Assembly: GCF_030539665.1 (NCBI RefSeq)
Contig: NZ_JAUNXR010000005.1
Location: forward strand, 2,269-66,268
DNA: 64,000 nucleotides
Reading direction: 5' to 3'
Origin: Methanobrevibacter sp.
GTDB lineage: Archaea > Methanobacteriota > Methanobacteria > Methanobacteriales > Methanobacteriaceae
Numbering within the stretch: position 1 is the stretch's first letter; every line of letters starts with the position of its first letter. This document shows, one piece after another, positions 1 to 6,978 of the stretch. Under the pieces are notes generated by a model. That model was given only the letters and a program-made list of their open reading frames with translations. It had not been told where the DNA came from and searched no databases. A program made the position numbers and the translations under genes.

Positions 1-43
1 TTTATGAAAAATAGTTTATTTTTTTATATGGGAGAAAATTTCA

Positions 44-97
44 ATGAGTGAATTTTATTATGGGGATTCGCTCATGACGATAGAAAAGGACGTTTAA
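44..97 (+). pseudogene. Relic of an early gene start
   Basis: About 27 bases around this ATG (AAATTTCAATGAGTGAATT then TATTATGG) nearly repeat the start of the early gene at 727, with one extra T that shifts the frame. The ORF is only 17 codons long. A purine-rich GGGAGA lies upstream. It is most simply a leftover of a duplication or replacement of the early operon start. Confidence 0.35.
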
Positions 98-146
98 AAG
101 AAAAAGAAGAGCTTAATATTAATATTTTTGTAATCAATTATTTAAT

Positions 147-224
147 TGTGGGGTCGTAGAATGCTGCAACATTCTCGCCCACATCGGTTACAAAAAATAG
201 AATCAACATCCAAACAAGGTGAAA
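147..224 (+). ncRNA. Structured leader RNA element, copy A
   Basis: A strong hairpin spans 147-183: outer stem TGTGGG (147-152) with CCCACA (178-183), inner stem AGAATG (158-163) with CATTCT (170-175), loop CTGCAA. It is followed at 208-224 by ATCCAAACAAGGTGAAA. The same loop and the same 17-base tail recur in copy B at 667-721 with different stem bases, so base pairing rather than stem sequence is kept. A TATA-like run near 112-126 would place a transcript start just before the hairpin. No ORF begins at the usual distance after this copy, so it may be a relic. Class not recognised. Confidence 0.45.
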
Positions 225-378
225 CGATTTCCGTAACCACTTTTAATATATGTAATAAAAACTATTTAAAATTACCTATATTTAATTTAAATAAGAATCA
301 ATGGGCAAAAAGAAGTTTAATATCATTAGCGAGAGCTATCATTAATTTTAAGCATTTTTGTCAATTTAATAAAATAAA

Positions 379-543
379 TTATTTTTCTTTTTTCTTAACT
401 GATAATGTTTTATCTTCTAAATTTAGTTCCCAAATCATTGAGTCTCCTTTTTCTATTTCTAATAAATCCACTATTGTTTTTGGAATGGAGACTATTTTGC
501 TTCCTCCATGTTGTTGTACTTTACTTGAATACATTAATCTCAT
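379..543 (-). CDS. AbrB/SpoVT-type DNA-binding protein
   Basis: About 54 residues. The core GGSKIVSIPKTIVDLLEIEKGD followed by a short beta-rich end matches the swapped-hairpin AbrB family, which occurs as transition regulators or as antitoxins. The ATG at 543, after AAAGGT, is chosen over the in-frame upstream ATG at 627 because the domain starts right there. It is divergent from the early operon, with both promoters in 544-666, the position of a lysogeny or early-gene switch. No toxin partner is visible next to it: the 225-378 stretch has no ORF and I see nothing else in it. Confidence 0.75.
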   Translation of the reverse strand: MRLMYSSKVQQHGGSKIVSIPKTIVDLLEIEKGDSMIWELNLEDKTLSVKKKEK

Positions 544-630
544 ACCTTTATGTTTATATTTATTATATTTAATATTCTTATATTTAAGCATACTCATATA
601 TATATTTAATAGCATATAATAAAGCATATA

Positions 631-638
631 TTTATATA
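631..638 (+). promoter_or_regulatory. Probable TATA box of the early operon
   Basis: TTTATATA in a very AT-rich divergent intergenic region. An archaeal start site about 22-27 bases downstream would fall near 657-662, just before the leader hairpin at 667, so the leader RNA would form the 5' end of the early transcript. Confidence 0.5.
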
Positions 639-666
639 GTAGTTTATACTAATCAATAATCAAGAA

Positions 667-721
667 GGTTTTTAAGGGCTGCAACTCTTAAAATCATCTT
701 AAAAATCCAAACAAGGTGAAA
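667..721 (+). ncRNA. Structured leader RNA element, copy B (possible two-state switch)
   Basis: The 5' arm GGTTTTTAAG (667-676) can pair with CTTAAAA (687-693), leaving the loop CTGCAA seen in copy A. It can also pair, with one bulged base, with CTTAAAAATCC (698-708). The second arm overlaps the conserved tail (705-721), which contains the ribosome binding site AAGGTG (713-718) for the ATG at 727. Two exclusive pairings beside a ribosome binding site resemble a translational switch. The structures are read by eye; no ligand or known class is claimed. Confidence 0.45.
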
Positions 722-726
722 TTTCA

Positions 727-1014
727 ATGAGTGAATTTATTATGGTGAGGGGTGTTCCCTTCACAGAGGAAGACATTATCACAGTATGTGAGAATTGTCT
801 AAAACTGAAAAAACAAGTAGACTTTTTTAAAGACGAATTACGCAAACTCCCCGAAAAAATGGGGAAAACATCAGAGGAAAAAATCCTTAACATTCTAGAT
901 CCAGAAACACCTGAAGAAGAGATTCCACAGGTAAACTCTCCAAATGTCTGGACAATGTCAGCGGATGAAATGATGGAATGGGTGAATTTCGCAGCAGAGG
1001 GAGGTGTACAATGA
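727..1014 (+). CDS. Early viral protein, hypothetical
   Basis: 95 residues, acidic, with a short Cys pair (VCENC) near residue 22 and a predicted helical, charged middle. First gene of the early operon; AAGGTG lies 8 bases before the ATG. It overlaps the next gene by an ATGA junction, so the two are probably translationally coupled. No family recognised. Confidence 0.75.
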   Translation: MSEFIMVRGVPFTEEDIITVCENCLKLKKQVDFFKDELRKLPEKMGKTSEEKILNILDPETPEEEIPQVNSPNVWTMSADEMMEWVNFAAEGGVQ

Positions 1015-1448
1015 ACACCACTATCCTGCAAAACGAACTTAGATATGCTGAATCAAAGCACGAAACCATCAAAAACCGTTTTGAAAGAGACCAAAGAAAA
1101 GGCATAGTACAATGCCTATGGGGTGACTGGGAAAACACTTCAAAGGAAGACAAGGACAGATGGAATGAAGTAGTCATAGCAGCAAGATATGCTAATGAGA
1201 TTCAGGGAATTCTAACAGATTCACATGAAAATGTCCTAAATATTGTCTGCTACGAGGAAAAGGACATTCCTGATTTTGACTATCTCAAACCCTACATTGA
1301 AAAGGCCGGAAGCTTCAACAGATGGACAATCGGAGCAATATTCCGTAAGGAAGAAAACGACCCTAAAGGTATTGATTCAAAATATTCAGTCATCAGAGAA
1401 GTTGCAGACGCATCAATCCTTGAAATTCTAGTGGAGGCTGCGTTATGA
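1011..1448 (+). CDS. Early viral protein, hypothetical
   Basis: 145 residues. The ATG at 1011 overlaps the previous stop and follows GAGGTG, so it is preferred over the longer in-frame extension to 978. The sequence is mixed charged helix with several Trp residues and no membrane segment or recognisable motif. It overlaps the next gene by ATGA. Function unknown. Confidence 0.75.
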   Translation: MNTTILQNELRYAESKHETIKNRFERDQRKGIVQCLWGDWENTSKEDKDRWNEVVIAARYANEIQGILTDSHENVLNIVCYEEKDIPDFDYLKPYIEKAGSFNRWTIGAIFRKEENDPKGIDSKYSVIREVADASILEILVEAAL

Positions 1449-1684
1449 ATCCTCCGGCATTCTGGCAAAACAATGAAGATCCAATTGTAAGATGCTGCTA
1501 TCATCTTGCAAAGGAAGATTTCACAAACCTCATAAAATTCGTTGAATTCGTCCGTTTCTACACAGGCGTTACAGATGAAGAATTATGCAATCTTCTAGAA
1601 GGATTTTATTATCACAGTGCTGTTAAAAAGGAATGCAGAGAAATAACCGATAATCTTGGAGGTGATTCTCATGCAACTATTTAG
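1445..1684 (+). CDS. Early viral protein, hypothetical
   Basis: 79 residues, mostly helical, with CC near residue 17 and further single Cys residues. The start overlaps the previous stop (ATGA). Its 3' end contains the ribosome binding site of the next gene, GGAGGTGATTCTC before the ATG at 1671, so the genes are co-translated. No family recognised. Confidence 0.7.
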   Translation: MNPPAFWQNNEDPIVRCCYHLAKEDFTNLIKFVEFVRFYTGVTDEELCNLLEGFYYHSAVKKECREITDNLGGDSHATI

Positions 1685-1904
1685 AACCGGGAAAAGCCCT
1701 GTAAGGCTTGAGAAAAAATTGTCCTACGGTGAGAGATGGGAAGCTAAAAAGGAAGAGGTCGAAGAATGGACTGTAAGAAACAGTTTCATATTGATTGCAT
1801 TAACATCATTCCTTGCTTTGATTCTGTTCGTGATGATCTGTTACATGGTTATTGGTTCAGCTACTGAATCCAATCTCTACTACTATCATTTGGGGGATTT
1901 CTAA
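1671..1904 (+). CDS. Small membrane protein of the early operon
   Basis: 77 residues. A basic, charged N-terminal half is followed by one clear membrane segment (about residues 42-65, rich in Leu, Ile, Phe and Val) and a short tail with aromatic residues. The ATG at 1671 has an excellent GGAGGTGAT ribosome binding site and is preferred over 1656. A single-pass protein here could act in superinfection exclusion or membrane anchoring, but the sequence does not decide this. Confidence 0.7.
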   Translation: MQLFRTGKSPVRLEKKLSYGERWEAKKEEVEEWTVRNSFILIALTSFLALILFVMICYMVIGSATESNLYYYHLGDF

Positions 1905-1906
1905 AA

Positions 1907-2215
1907 ATGTTTCTTTTTGAAGTGGTAAGGGATGCATTTCCCAGAATAGAATTGTACAGTGATGAAATCTGTCAGATACTACAATGGTTTGCAGTAAGCA
2001 GTTTCCAACAATTGGAAACATTTCTAGATTACTATGACCTGATTACTGCAGATGATTTCTTCATCAGGTATCGTGATGTTGTTGCTGAATATCCTAGTGA
2101 AGACTGTTGGAAGGCGTTATACACTCCAGCACAGTTTATTGAAAGAGTATCTGATGAAAAAAGAATTCCATTGTTCTACGTGTCAGATGAATTGTATTTG
2201 TTAAGGAAAGGTTGA
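1907..2215 (+). CDS. Early viral protein, hypothetical
   Basis: 102 residues, acidic and rich in aromatic residues (DYYDLITADDFFIRYRD). It starts three bases after the previous stop, with GGGGG upstream. It ends just before the Sak4-like ATPase gene, so it may belong to the same recombination or replication unit. No family recognised. Confidence 0.7.
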   Translation: MFLFEVVRDAFPRIELYSDEICQILQWFAVSSFQQLETFLDYYDLITADDFFIRYRDVVAEYPSEDCWKALYTPAQFIERVSDEKRIPLFYVSDELYLLRKG

Positions 2216-2220
2216 TTAGA

Positions 2221-2775
2221 ATGTTAAAGTTCAAAAAGAAAGAAGATAAGAAAATCAAGACCCTCATTTATGGTCTTGACGGTACAGGGAAAAGTACTGC
2301 TGCTGAAAGATACTGTAAAAAGAAAGGATTGTCACCGGTGGTGTTGGATATGGATGACACCAACCACACTGAACTGCCAATTCTCGATTTGAAAATAACT
2401 GGCCCGAACATGCTTGTTACAGCCATTAGCAACATCATCACTGACATATGTCAAAGTAAAGATTTCGACACTTTAATCATCGATGGTGTAGGAAGCCTGA
2501 CAGATTTATTAATTCCTAATGATGCTAAAGGTCAGCAAGCTTGGCTTAACCGTAGCCAGAATTTCAACAAGCTCTGGAAATGCATGAGAAAATCAGACAT
2601 AAACGTGATTTTCATAGGTCAGAAGGATCTGATTGTGACAGAGGAAAACGAGTCAAGCAAGATTTCCGAGAAGATCAACAATATGGTTGACTGGAAGTTC
2701 GAATGCAAGAAAAAGGGAAACTCTTTTTCCAATGAATGCACTAAATGGCGTGGAAGAAAGGAGGAACCAATATGA
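2221..2775 (+). CDS. Sak4-like P-loop recombination ATPase
   Basis: 184 residues. Walker A is YGLDGTGKST near residues 17-26, Walker B is DTLIIDGVGSL, and a later FIGQKDL fits a sensor strand. This small RecA-core layout matches the phage Sak4/AAA_24 ATPases, which help a single-strand annealing or recombination system. ATG 2221 lies 9 bases after AGGAAAGG and is preferred over TTG 2212. Its last 62 bases are included in the 955-bp tandem duplication, so a fragment of its 3' end recurs at 3669-3730. Confidence 0.75.
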   Translation: MLKFKKKEDKKIKTLIYGLDGTGKSTAAERYCKKKGLSPVVLDMDDTNHTELPILDLKITGPNMLVTAISNIITDICQSKDFDTLIIDGVGSLTDLLIPNDAKGQQAWLNRSQNFNKLWKCMRKSDINVIFIGQKDLIVTEENESSKISEKINNMVDWKFECKKKGNSFSNECTKWRGRKEEPI

Positions 2776-3281
2776 ATGTGGTTTATCGTAAGTTGGCGGA
2801 GATTCAGAGGAATCTCCCAAATTATGATATTGATGAGGAAACACCATTGAATGTGGTTTTGTCTATATTGAAAAATGAATGTTTCGAAAAGGAATTATCC
2901 CTATGGTTTAACATCATAGAAGATGCCCTTATATTGAAAGTAAAATCTTGGAATAATGAATACGGAGAGCTCAATGTAAGAATCCCAACAAAAGATGAAA
3001 ACGATTACGAGGAGTTGAAGCTTCAAGTTCTCAGAAACACTTTCCTGATTTACAAGAGCGAAGTTCCCTCTGTAAATGCAACTCAAAAGGAATGCATTGA
3101 AATGAAGGAAGATGAAACTCCAAGAACCATAGAGAAAATGAAAGAAATATTGGAGGATAAAGGCATTCCAACCACCAGACGCAATATTGCACTTGAATTG
3201 GGAAAGCATGACATTTCTTCAGATGCAATGACCGCATCAAGAGAATTCCTAAAACAATTTTCCACACAGGAGATAATATGA
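2772..3281 (+). CDS. Early viral protein, duplicated gene, copy 1
   Basis: 169 residues. ATG 2772 lies just after GGAGGAACC and overlaps the ATPase stop. The N-terminal part is a mixed alpha/beta sequence; the C-terminal part (TIEKMKEILEDKGIPTTRRN) looks like a small helical DNA-binding or interaction domain. Its position directly after a Sak4-like ATPase, where single-strand-binding or annealing partners often sit, suggests a recombination accessory role; this is inference only. Identical to 3727-4236. Confidence 0.7.
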   Translation: MNVVYRKLAEIQRNLPNYDIDEETPLNVVLSILKNECFEKELSLWFNIIEDALILKVKSWNNEYGELNVRIPTKDENDYEELKLQVLRNTFLIYKSEVPSVNATQKECIEMKEDETPRTIEKMKEILEDKGIPTTRRNIALELGKHDISSDAMTASREFLKQFSTQEII

Positions 3282-3499
3282 ATCCTAGAATATTGATTGC
3301 TGATAATCAAGGAATGATGTTTGAAGTTGAGTCAGCATCTGAACCTGGCAATCCCAATATTGTTAACGTCTTTTATGAGGATATGATTTGGTTTTGCACC
3401 TGTCCTGATTTTCATTTCAGGAAAAGGATTTGCAAGCACATTCGTCAAGTTGAGGATTTTATTGACCGCAAATATGAGGAGTATAAGATGGAGGTTTGA
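3278..3499 (+). CDS. Small SWIM-type zinc-finger protein, copy 1
   Basis: 73 residues. The motif CTCPDFHFRKRICKH gives the C-x-C, then C-x-H arrangement of SWIM zinc fingers, which bind DNA or protein and often accompany nucleases, helicases or recombinases. It overlaps the preceding gene by ATGA. Nothing else is fused to the finger, so it is a stand-alone SWIM protein. Identical to 4233-4454. Confidence 0.75.
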   Translation: MNPRILIADNQGMMFEVESASEPGNPNIVNVFYEDMIWFCTCPDFHFRKRICKHIRQVEDFIDRKYEEYKMEV

Positions 3500-3503
3500 T
3501 TTT

Positions 3504-3746
3504 ATGGGTAGAATTAGGTATCCTAAGGAAGCTAGGGTGAGTATTCGTACTACTGATGATTTGAAGAGGAAATCACAAATCGTGAAGGGTAGCAGCAGGT
3601 ACACTGATGAGGATTTTTGGCGTATTGGAATGGAGAAGCTTGCTTCTAGAATGGATTGTCTTGAGTTTAGGGAAACTCTTTTTCCAATGAATGCACTAAA
3701 TGGCGTGGAAGAAAGGAGGAACCAATATGAATGTGGTTTATCGTAA
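3504..3746 (+). pseudogene. Chimeric truncated copy of the 4459 gene
   Basis: The first 55 codons equal those of the intact gene at 4459. At the duplication junction (3668/3669) the frame then runs into the ATPase 3' sequence in a different frame, adding about 25 unrelated residues before a stop. It keeps a good GGAGGT site, so it may be expressed, but it lacks the coiled coil and C-terminal part of the parent. Confidence 0.8.
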
Positions 3747-4236
3747 GTTGGCGGAGATTCAGAGGAATCTCCCAAATTATGATATTGATGAGGAAACACC
3801 ATTGAATGTGGTTTTGTCTATATTGAAAAATGAATGTTTCGAAAAGGAATTATCCCTATGGTTTAACATCATAGAAGATGCCCTTATATTGAAAGTAAAA
3901 TCTTGGAATAATGAATACGGAGAGCTCAATGTAAGAATCCCAACAAAAGATGAAAACGATTACGAGGAGTTGAAGCTTCAAGTTCTCAGAAACACTTTCC
4001 TGATTTACAAGAGCGAAGTTCCCTCTGTAAATGCAACTCAAAAGGAATGCATTGAAATGAAGGAAGATGAAACTCCAAGAACCATAGAGAAAATGAAAGA
4101 AATATTGGAGGATAAAGGCATTCCAACCACCAGACGCAATATTGCACTTGAATTGGGAAAGCATGACATTTCTTCAGATGCAATGACCGCATCAAGAGAA
4201 TTCCTAAAACAATTTTCCACACAGGAGATAATATGA
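3727..4236 (+). CDS. Early viral protein, duplicated gene, copy 2
   Basis: Identical in translation to 2772-3281 and preceded by the same GGAGGAACC. Both copies are intact, so gene dosage is doubled unless the duplication is an assembly error. See copy 1 for the description. Confidence 0.7.
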   Translation: MNVVYRKLAEIQRNLPNYDIDEETPLNVVLSILKNECFEKELSLWFNIIEDALILKVKSWNNEYGELNVRIPTKDENDYEELKLQVLRNTFLIYKSEVPSVNATQKECIEMKEDETPRTIEKMKEILEDKGIPTTRRNIALELGKHDISSDAMTASREFLKQFSTQEII

Positions 4237-4454
4237 ATCCTAGAATATTGATTGCTGATAATCAAGGAATGATGTTTGAAGTTGAGTCAGCATCTGAACC
4301 TGGCAATCCCAATATTGTTAACGTCTTTTATGAGGATATGATTTGGTTTTGCACCTGTCCTGATTTTCATTTCAGGAAAAGGATTTGCAAGCACATTCGT
4401 CAAGTTGAGGATTTTATTGACCGCAAATATGAGGAGTATAAGATGGAGGTTTGA
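4233..4454 (+). CDS. Small SWIM-type zinc-finger protein, copy 2
   Basis: Identical in translation to 3278-3499, with the same C-x-C ... C-x-H finger and the same ATGA overlap with the gene before it. It is followed at once by the intact form of the gene that is truncated in copy 1. Confidence 0.75.
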   Translation: MNPRILIADNQGMMFEVESASEPGNPNIVNVFYEDMIWFCTCPDFHFRKRICKHIRQVEDFIDRKYEEYKMEV

Positions 4455-4458
4455 TTTT

Positions 4459-4977
4459 ATGGGTAGAATTAGGTATCCTAAGGAAGCTAGGGTGAGTATT
4501 CGTACTACTGATGATTTGAAGAGGAAATCACAAATCGTGAAGGGTAGCAGCAGGTACACTGATGAGGATTTTTGGCGTATTGGAATGGAGAAGCTTGCTT
4601 CTAGAATGGATTGTCTTGAGTTTGAGAAGGGTGAAAAGGAGTTGGAGATTGCTAATCTTAAATCTCAGCTTTATAAGAAAGAGTCTGAATTGTGTAATAT
4701 TAATAATGAGATTCGTGTTATTGAGCCTCGTAAGCTTAATGATTTGGAGTTGGCTTCTTTGATTGGTGAGGTTAGTCATGGTTATGCTAAGAGGGTTTTT
4801 GATGGTTATGGGGAGAATGCTTTGGAGCAGGTTTGTTCTGATGGGGGTAAGTCTGCTGTTTTGAGTTATGGTCGTAAGAATGGTTTTGATGCTAATAGTT
4901 TTTTGGAGTGTGTGGTTGATCATCTTAGGACTATGTGTCATACAGGTTTGTCATACGATTTGGAGGATGAATGTTAG
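4459..4977 (+). CDS. Early viral protein with basic N-terminus and coiled coil
   Basis: 172 residues. The basic N-terminal part (about 1-45, with SIRTTDDLKRKSQIV) could be a ribbon-helix-helix or similar DNA-binding part. A coiled coil follows (about 55-85) and then a mixed C-terminal part. GGAGGT precedes ATG 4459. From about 4630 on the codons are strikingly T-rich (GTT, GAT, TTG, TCT) compared with the genes before it. The last codons overlap the first two GTCATAC iterons. An origin-binding role is possible from position only. Confidence 0.65.
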   Translation: MGRIRYPKEARVSIRTTDDLKRKSQIVKGSSRYTDEDFWRIGMEKLASRMDCLEFEKGEKELEIANLKSQLYKKESELCNINNEIRVIEPRKLNDLELASLIGEVSHGYAKRVFDGYGENALEQVCSDGGKSAVLSYGRKNGFDANSFLECVVDHLRTMCHTGLSYDLEDEC

Positions 4978-5057
4978 GATTTTGTCATACGGGTGCGTCA
5001 TACGTCATACAGTTTTCCAATATATTAAAAGAGAATTGTGTGACAAGTTTGTATGAC
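4937..5057 (+). repeat. GTCATAC iteron cluster, candidate replication origin or operator
   Basis: GTCATAC occurs at 4937, 4950, 4984, 4997 and 5004 in direct orientation and at 5051 in inverted orientation (GTATGAC). Two pairs have the same 13-base period, and 4997/5004 are head to tail. The cluster runs from the 3' end of the preceding gene into a 178-base gene-free gap that continues with an extreme AT-rich stretch (about 5070-5120). Iterons beside an AT-rich unwinding region are typical of replication origins; operator sites are the alternative. Confidence 0.6.
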
Positions 5058-5124
5058 AATTTTTGAAAGGAAATTATTATTATTTTATTATTATTATTTT
5101 AAAATTTCAAAAATAATGATAAAA

Positions 5125-5139
5125 TATAACATTGTTATA
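5125..5139. promoter_or_regulatory. Palindromic operator candidate, copy 1
   Basis: TATAACATTGTTATA, a perfect 7+1+7 palindrome, lies 16 bases before the ATG at 5156 and overlaps its promoter-leader region. The same palindrome with a different centre base occurs at 44132-44146, at the right end of the virus. A dimeric repressor site is likely. Confidence 0.55.
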
Positions 5140-5155
5140 AAAAAAGGAGAAAAAA

Positions 5156-5437
5156 ATGACCGAAGAAACATCTTTACTGGACAATGAAACAACCACTTAT
5201 GAAATAGTTGATTATCTGATGAACATTCTTGGTGCTTCATTTGATGGCTATGTTACTCATCCTCTTGGATTTTATGCCAAGGACATTGGGTTTTCATTCA
5301 ATGTGAAAATAATGGAATGGGTTTCAGATGAGAAGGCAAGGATTGCTGAGGAGTACTTGCTTGAAAAAGGTTTTGAGAAAAAGGAGTATGCTACTGGTAC
5401 ACAGTATATTTTCAAAAGAGAAAAAGAGGGATTATAA
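5156..5437 (+). CDS. Early viral protein, hypothetical
   Basis: 93 residues, acidic at the N-terminus, mixed alpha/beta, no membrane segment. AAAAAGGAG precedes the ATG. It is the first gene after the iteron and palindrome region, so it probably heads a second early transcript. It ends exactly one base before the next ATG. No family recognised. Confidence 0.7.
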   Translation: MTEETSLLDNETTTYEIVDYLMNILGASFDGYVTHPLGFYAKDIGFSFNVKIMEWVSDEKARIAEEYLLEKGFEKKEYATGTQYIFKREKEGL

Positions 5438-5917
5438 ATGTTGGAAAGTATTGTAAGGAAGATCCATTATTGGGTTTTTCCTTCTAAAAAACAAGAGGAA
5501 ATCAAGCCGGTTGACAACGAAAATGTGAAGATAGTTGAAGATGCTGTTGATAAGGCATTCAAAAAATCTGCAAATAAAAGGAAAGCTTCAAAAACAAATG
5601 TTCGCCATATCTACTTGTATTTCACTGCTTTTGATAAAAGGTATTTTAAAACTCGCAAGGGCAAGAATGGGATTCCTGTTACTGCTAGTGAGGCTTTGAT
5701 TATTGTTTCTTCCTGCAGGAAGGGAATTCCTAAAAAGGAGATTTACAATAAGATCGATTGGGAGCATGAAATAAGCGAGTATAGTTTTTATAATTGGATT
5801 AGGAAGTATAATGCTGGTTTGATGGATATTGCTTTGGCGTGGATTTGCGATAATCATGTTGACGATATCTGCGTCAATAAAAAAGAGGTTTTGCATAAGT
5901 TTGTAGGGGACATATAA
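5438..5917 (+). CDS. Viral protein with probable helix-turn-helix region
   Basis: 159 residues. A basic middle (SANKRKASK) is followed by a helical part, with KGIPKKEIYNKIDWE and then EYSFYNWIRKYN, whose spacing resembles a helix-turn-helix used for DNA binding. It starts directly after the previous stop. A regulator or replication protein is plausible, but no family is recognised with confidence. Confidence 0.65.
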   Translation: MLESIVRKIHYWVFPSKKQEEIKPVDNENVKIVEDAVDKAFKKSANKRKASKTNVRHIYLYFTAFDKRYFKTRKGKNGIPVTASEALIIVSSCRKGIPKKEIYNKIDWEHEISEYSFYNWIRKYNAGLMDIALAWICDNHVDDICVNKKEVLHKFVGDI

Positions 5918-5918
5918 G

Positions 5919-6092
5919 ATGGTAGTTGATAAGAAAAAGGTTGATAAGGTTGTAAGTTTCCTGGAGTCATGTTGGGATGAAAACCAAGAATCAGATGATG
6001 GTTTGAGTTTTGATGAAAGGGTTAGGATGAGAATGGAGGATCTTCCAAACGAGGAAAAATCCTTAGTGGAAGATGCATTGTCCTGGAGTTGA
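5919..6092 (+). CDS. Small acidic viral protein
   Basis: 57 residues, rich in Glu and Asp (DENQESDDGLSFDERVRMRM). The ATG is one base after the preceding stop, following TAGGGGACAT, and the stop abuts the next ATG (TGAATG). Such close packing supports a real gene. Function unknown. Confidence 0.55.
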   Translation: MVVDKKKVDKVVSFLESCWDENQESDDGLSFDERVRMRMEDLPNEEKSLVEDALSWS

Positions 6093-6419
6093 ATGCTGAT
6101 GTTGGAAATTGAAGATACAATTGGAAAGATTGAGGCTGTTGAAAAAGAATTGGCTGACCATAAGATAAAATTGATGGGTTTGGAGTTGGCACGGGATGTG
6201 GAATCTGCAAAGCTTCAAAGCAAATCAAAAGAGGAATGGAAAGAACTTGGAATCACCAATGCCGAAGGGCGTAAAGCCCATATTGATTTGGAACTGCTTT
6301 TCATCAAAAAAGAAATACTGGGGGTTAAAACCAGCATTTTAAGATGTGAAGTTGATTTAAGAAACTTGAACAGGTCACTTGACTTTAAGGTTTGGAAATA
6401 TAATGAGGGAGGCTATTGA
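6093..6419 (+). CDS. Coiled-coil viral protein
   Basis: 108 residues, almost entirely charged helix with heptad-like spacing over residues 1-40 and 70-100. It starts directly after the previous stop. No catalytic or metal motif. Probably a structural or scaffold-like helper in the early operon. Confidence 0.65.
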   Translation: MLMLEIEDTIGKIEAVEKELADHKIKLMGLELARDVESAKLQSKSKEEWKELGITNAEGRKAHIDLELLFIKKEILGVKTSILRCEVDLRNLNRSLDFKVWKYNEGGY

Positions 6420-6423
6420 AATA

Positions 6424-6978
6424 ATGGCCATTATCGAGCAATATTCAAAGGATCTATACGAGGGCTTTGAAGAATTCAAGGAAGACTATGTCAATACACG
6501 ATTGACCAAGAAGGAATTGATGAATAAGCATAACTTGACTAACATCGAATACGAGCGTTGGAGAAAGCATGCGATTTCAGAATCAGGATTCAGACGCAAA
6601 TGCTACGGAAGAGTTAAAAAAACAAGGGATGATTTGAAGAAGATTTTACCTGCTGTTACAGATGACTATATTGATGACCTTCGTGTAGTGGATATTCTTG
6701 TGAAATACGATTTGGCTCAGAATGAGTGGAATACGTTGAGAGAATTGATTCGTACGGAATATGATTACGTTAGGCTGAAAAGGGGCGTAATGCCTCGTAA
6801 CATTTCCCATGATGGTGATGGTTATTTTCGTGTTCAGAAATCAATTGATGGCAAATCCCAATTTTTCGGTAAATTCCGCAAGAAATCCACAGCCTTTAAG
6901 ATTGCAAGGGCAATGGAGAAGACTGGTTGGGATAAAAGCCGCTATTGGGAAGTCCGTGCTGAGGTGTTAGGTGTATGA
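6424..6978 (+). CDS. AP2-like DNA-binding protein
   Basis: 184 residues. The C-terminal part (about 125-180) reads ISHDGDGYFRVQKSIDG followed by FFGKFRKKSTAFKIAR, the three-strand plus helix pattern of AP2-like domains found in phage homing and regulatory proteins. The N-terminal part is helical with two possible recognition helices. ATG 6424 follows GGGAGG and lies just after the previous stop, so it is chosen over 6379. The nuclease part of HNH-AP2 homing enzymes is not visible. Confidence 0.65.
   Translation: MAIIEQYSKDLYEGFEEFKEDYVNTRLTKKELMNKHNLTNIEYERWRKHAISESGFRRKCYGRVKKTRDDLKKILPAVTDDYIDDLRVVDILVKYDLAQNEWNTLRELIRTEYDYVRLKRGVMPRNISHDGDGYFRVQKSIDGKSQFFGKFRKKSTAFKIARAMEKTGWDKSRYWEVRAEVLGV

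Larger units (their letters stand above)
2714..4623 (+). repeat. Exact 955-bp tandem duplication (2714-3668 and 3669-4623)
   Basis: The second unit starts directly after the first. All reading frames on both strands translate identically in the two units, and the bases I compared at both ends match exactly. Each unit holds the 3' end of the ATPase gene, two whole genes and the first 55 codons of a third. The two junctions share no clear microhomology. It creates one chimeric gene at 3504-3746. It is either a very recent duplication in the virus or an assembly artefact. Confidence 0.95.

Noticed and set aside
146-619. 157-codon plus-strand ORF opposite the AbrB-like gene
   Set aside because: It has low-complexity hydrophobic sequence, no ribosome binding site and is the antisense of a clear AbrB domain; hairpin A overlaps its start.
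4937-5010. GTCATAC repeats as a small CRISPR array
   Set aside because: The repeat is only 7 bases and spacers are 0-27 bases; no cas genes are visible in the window.
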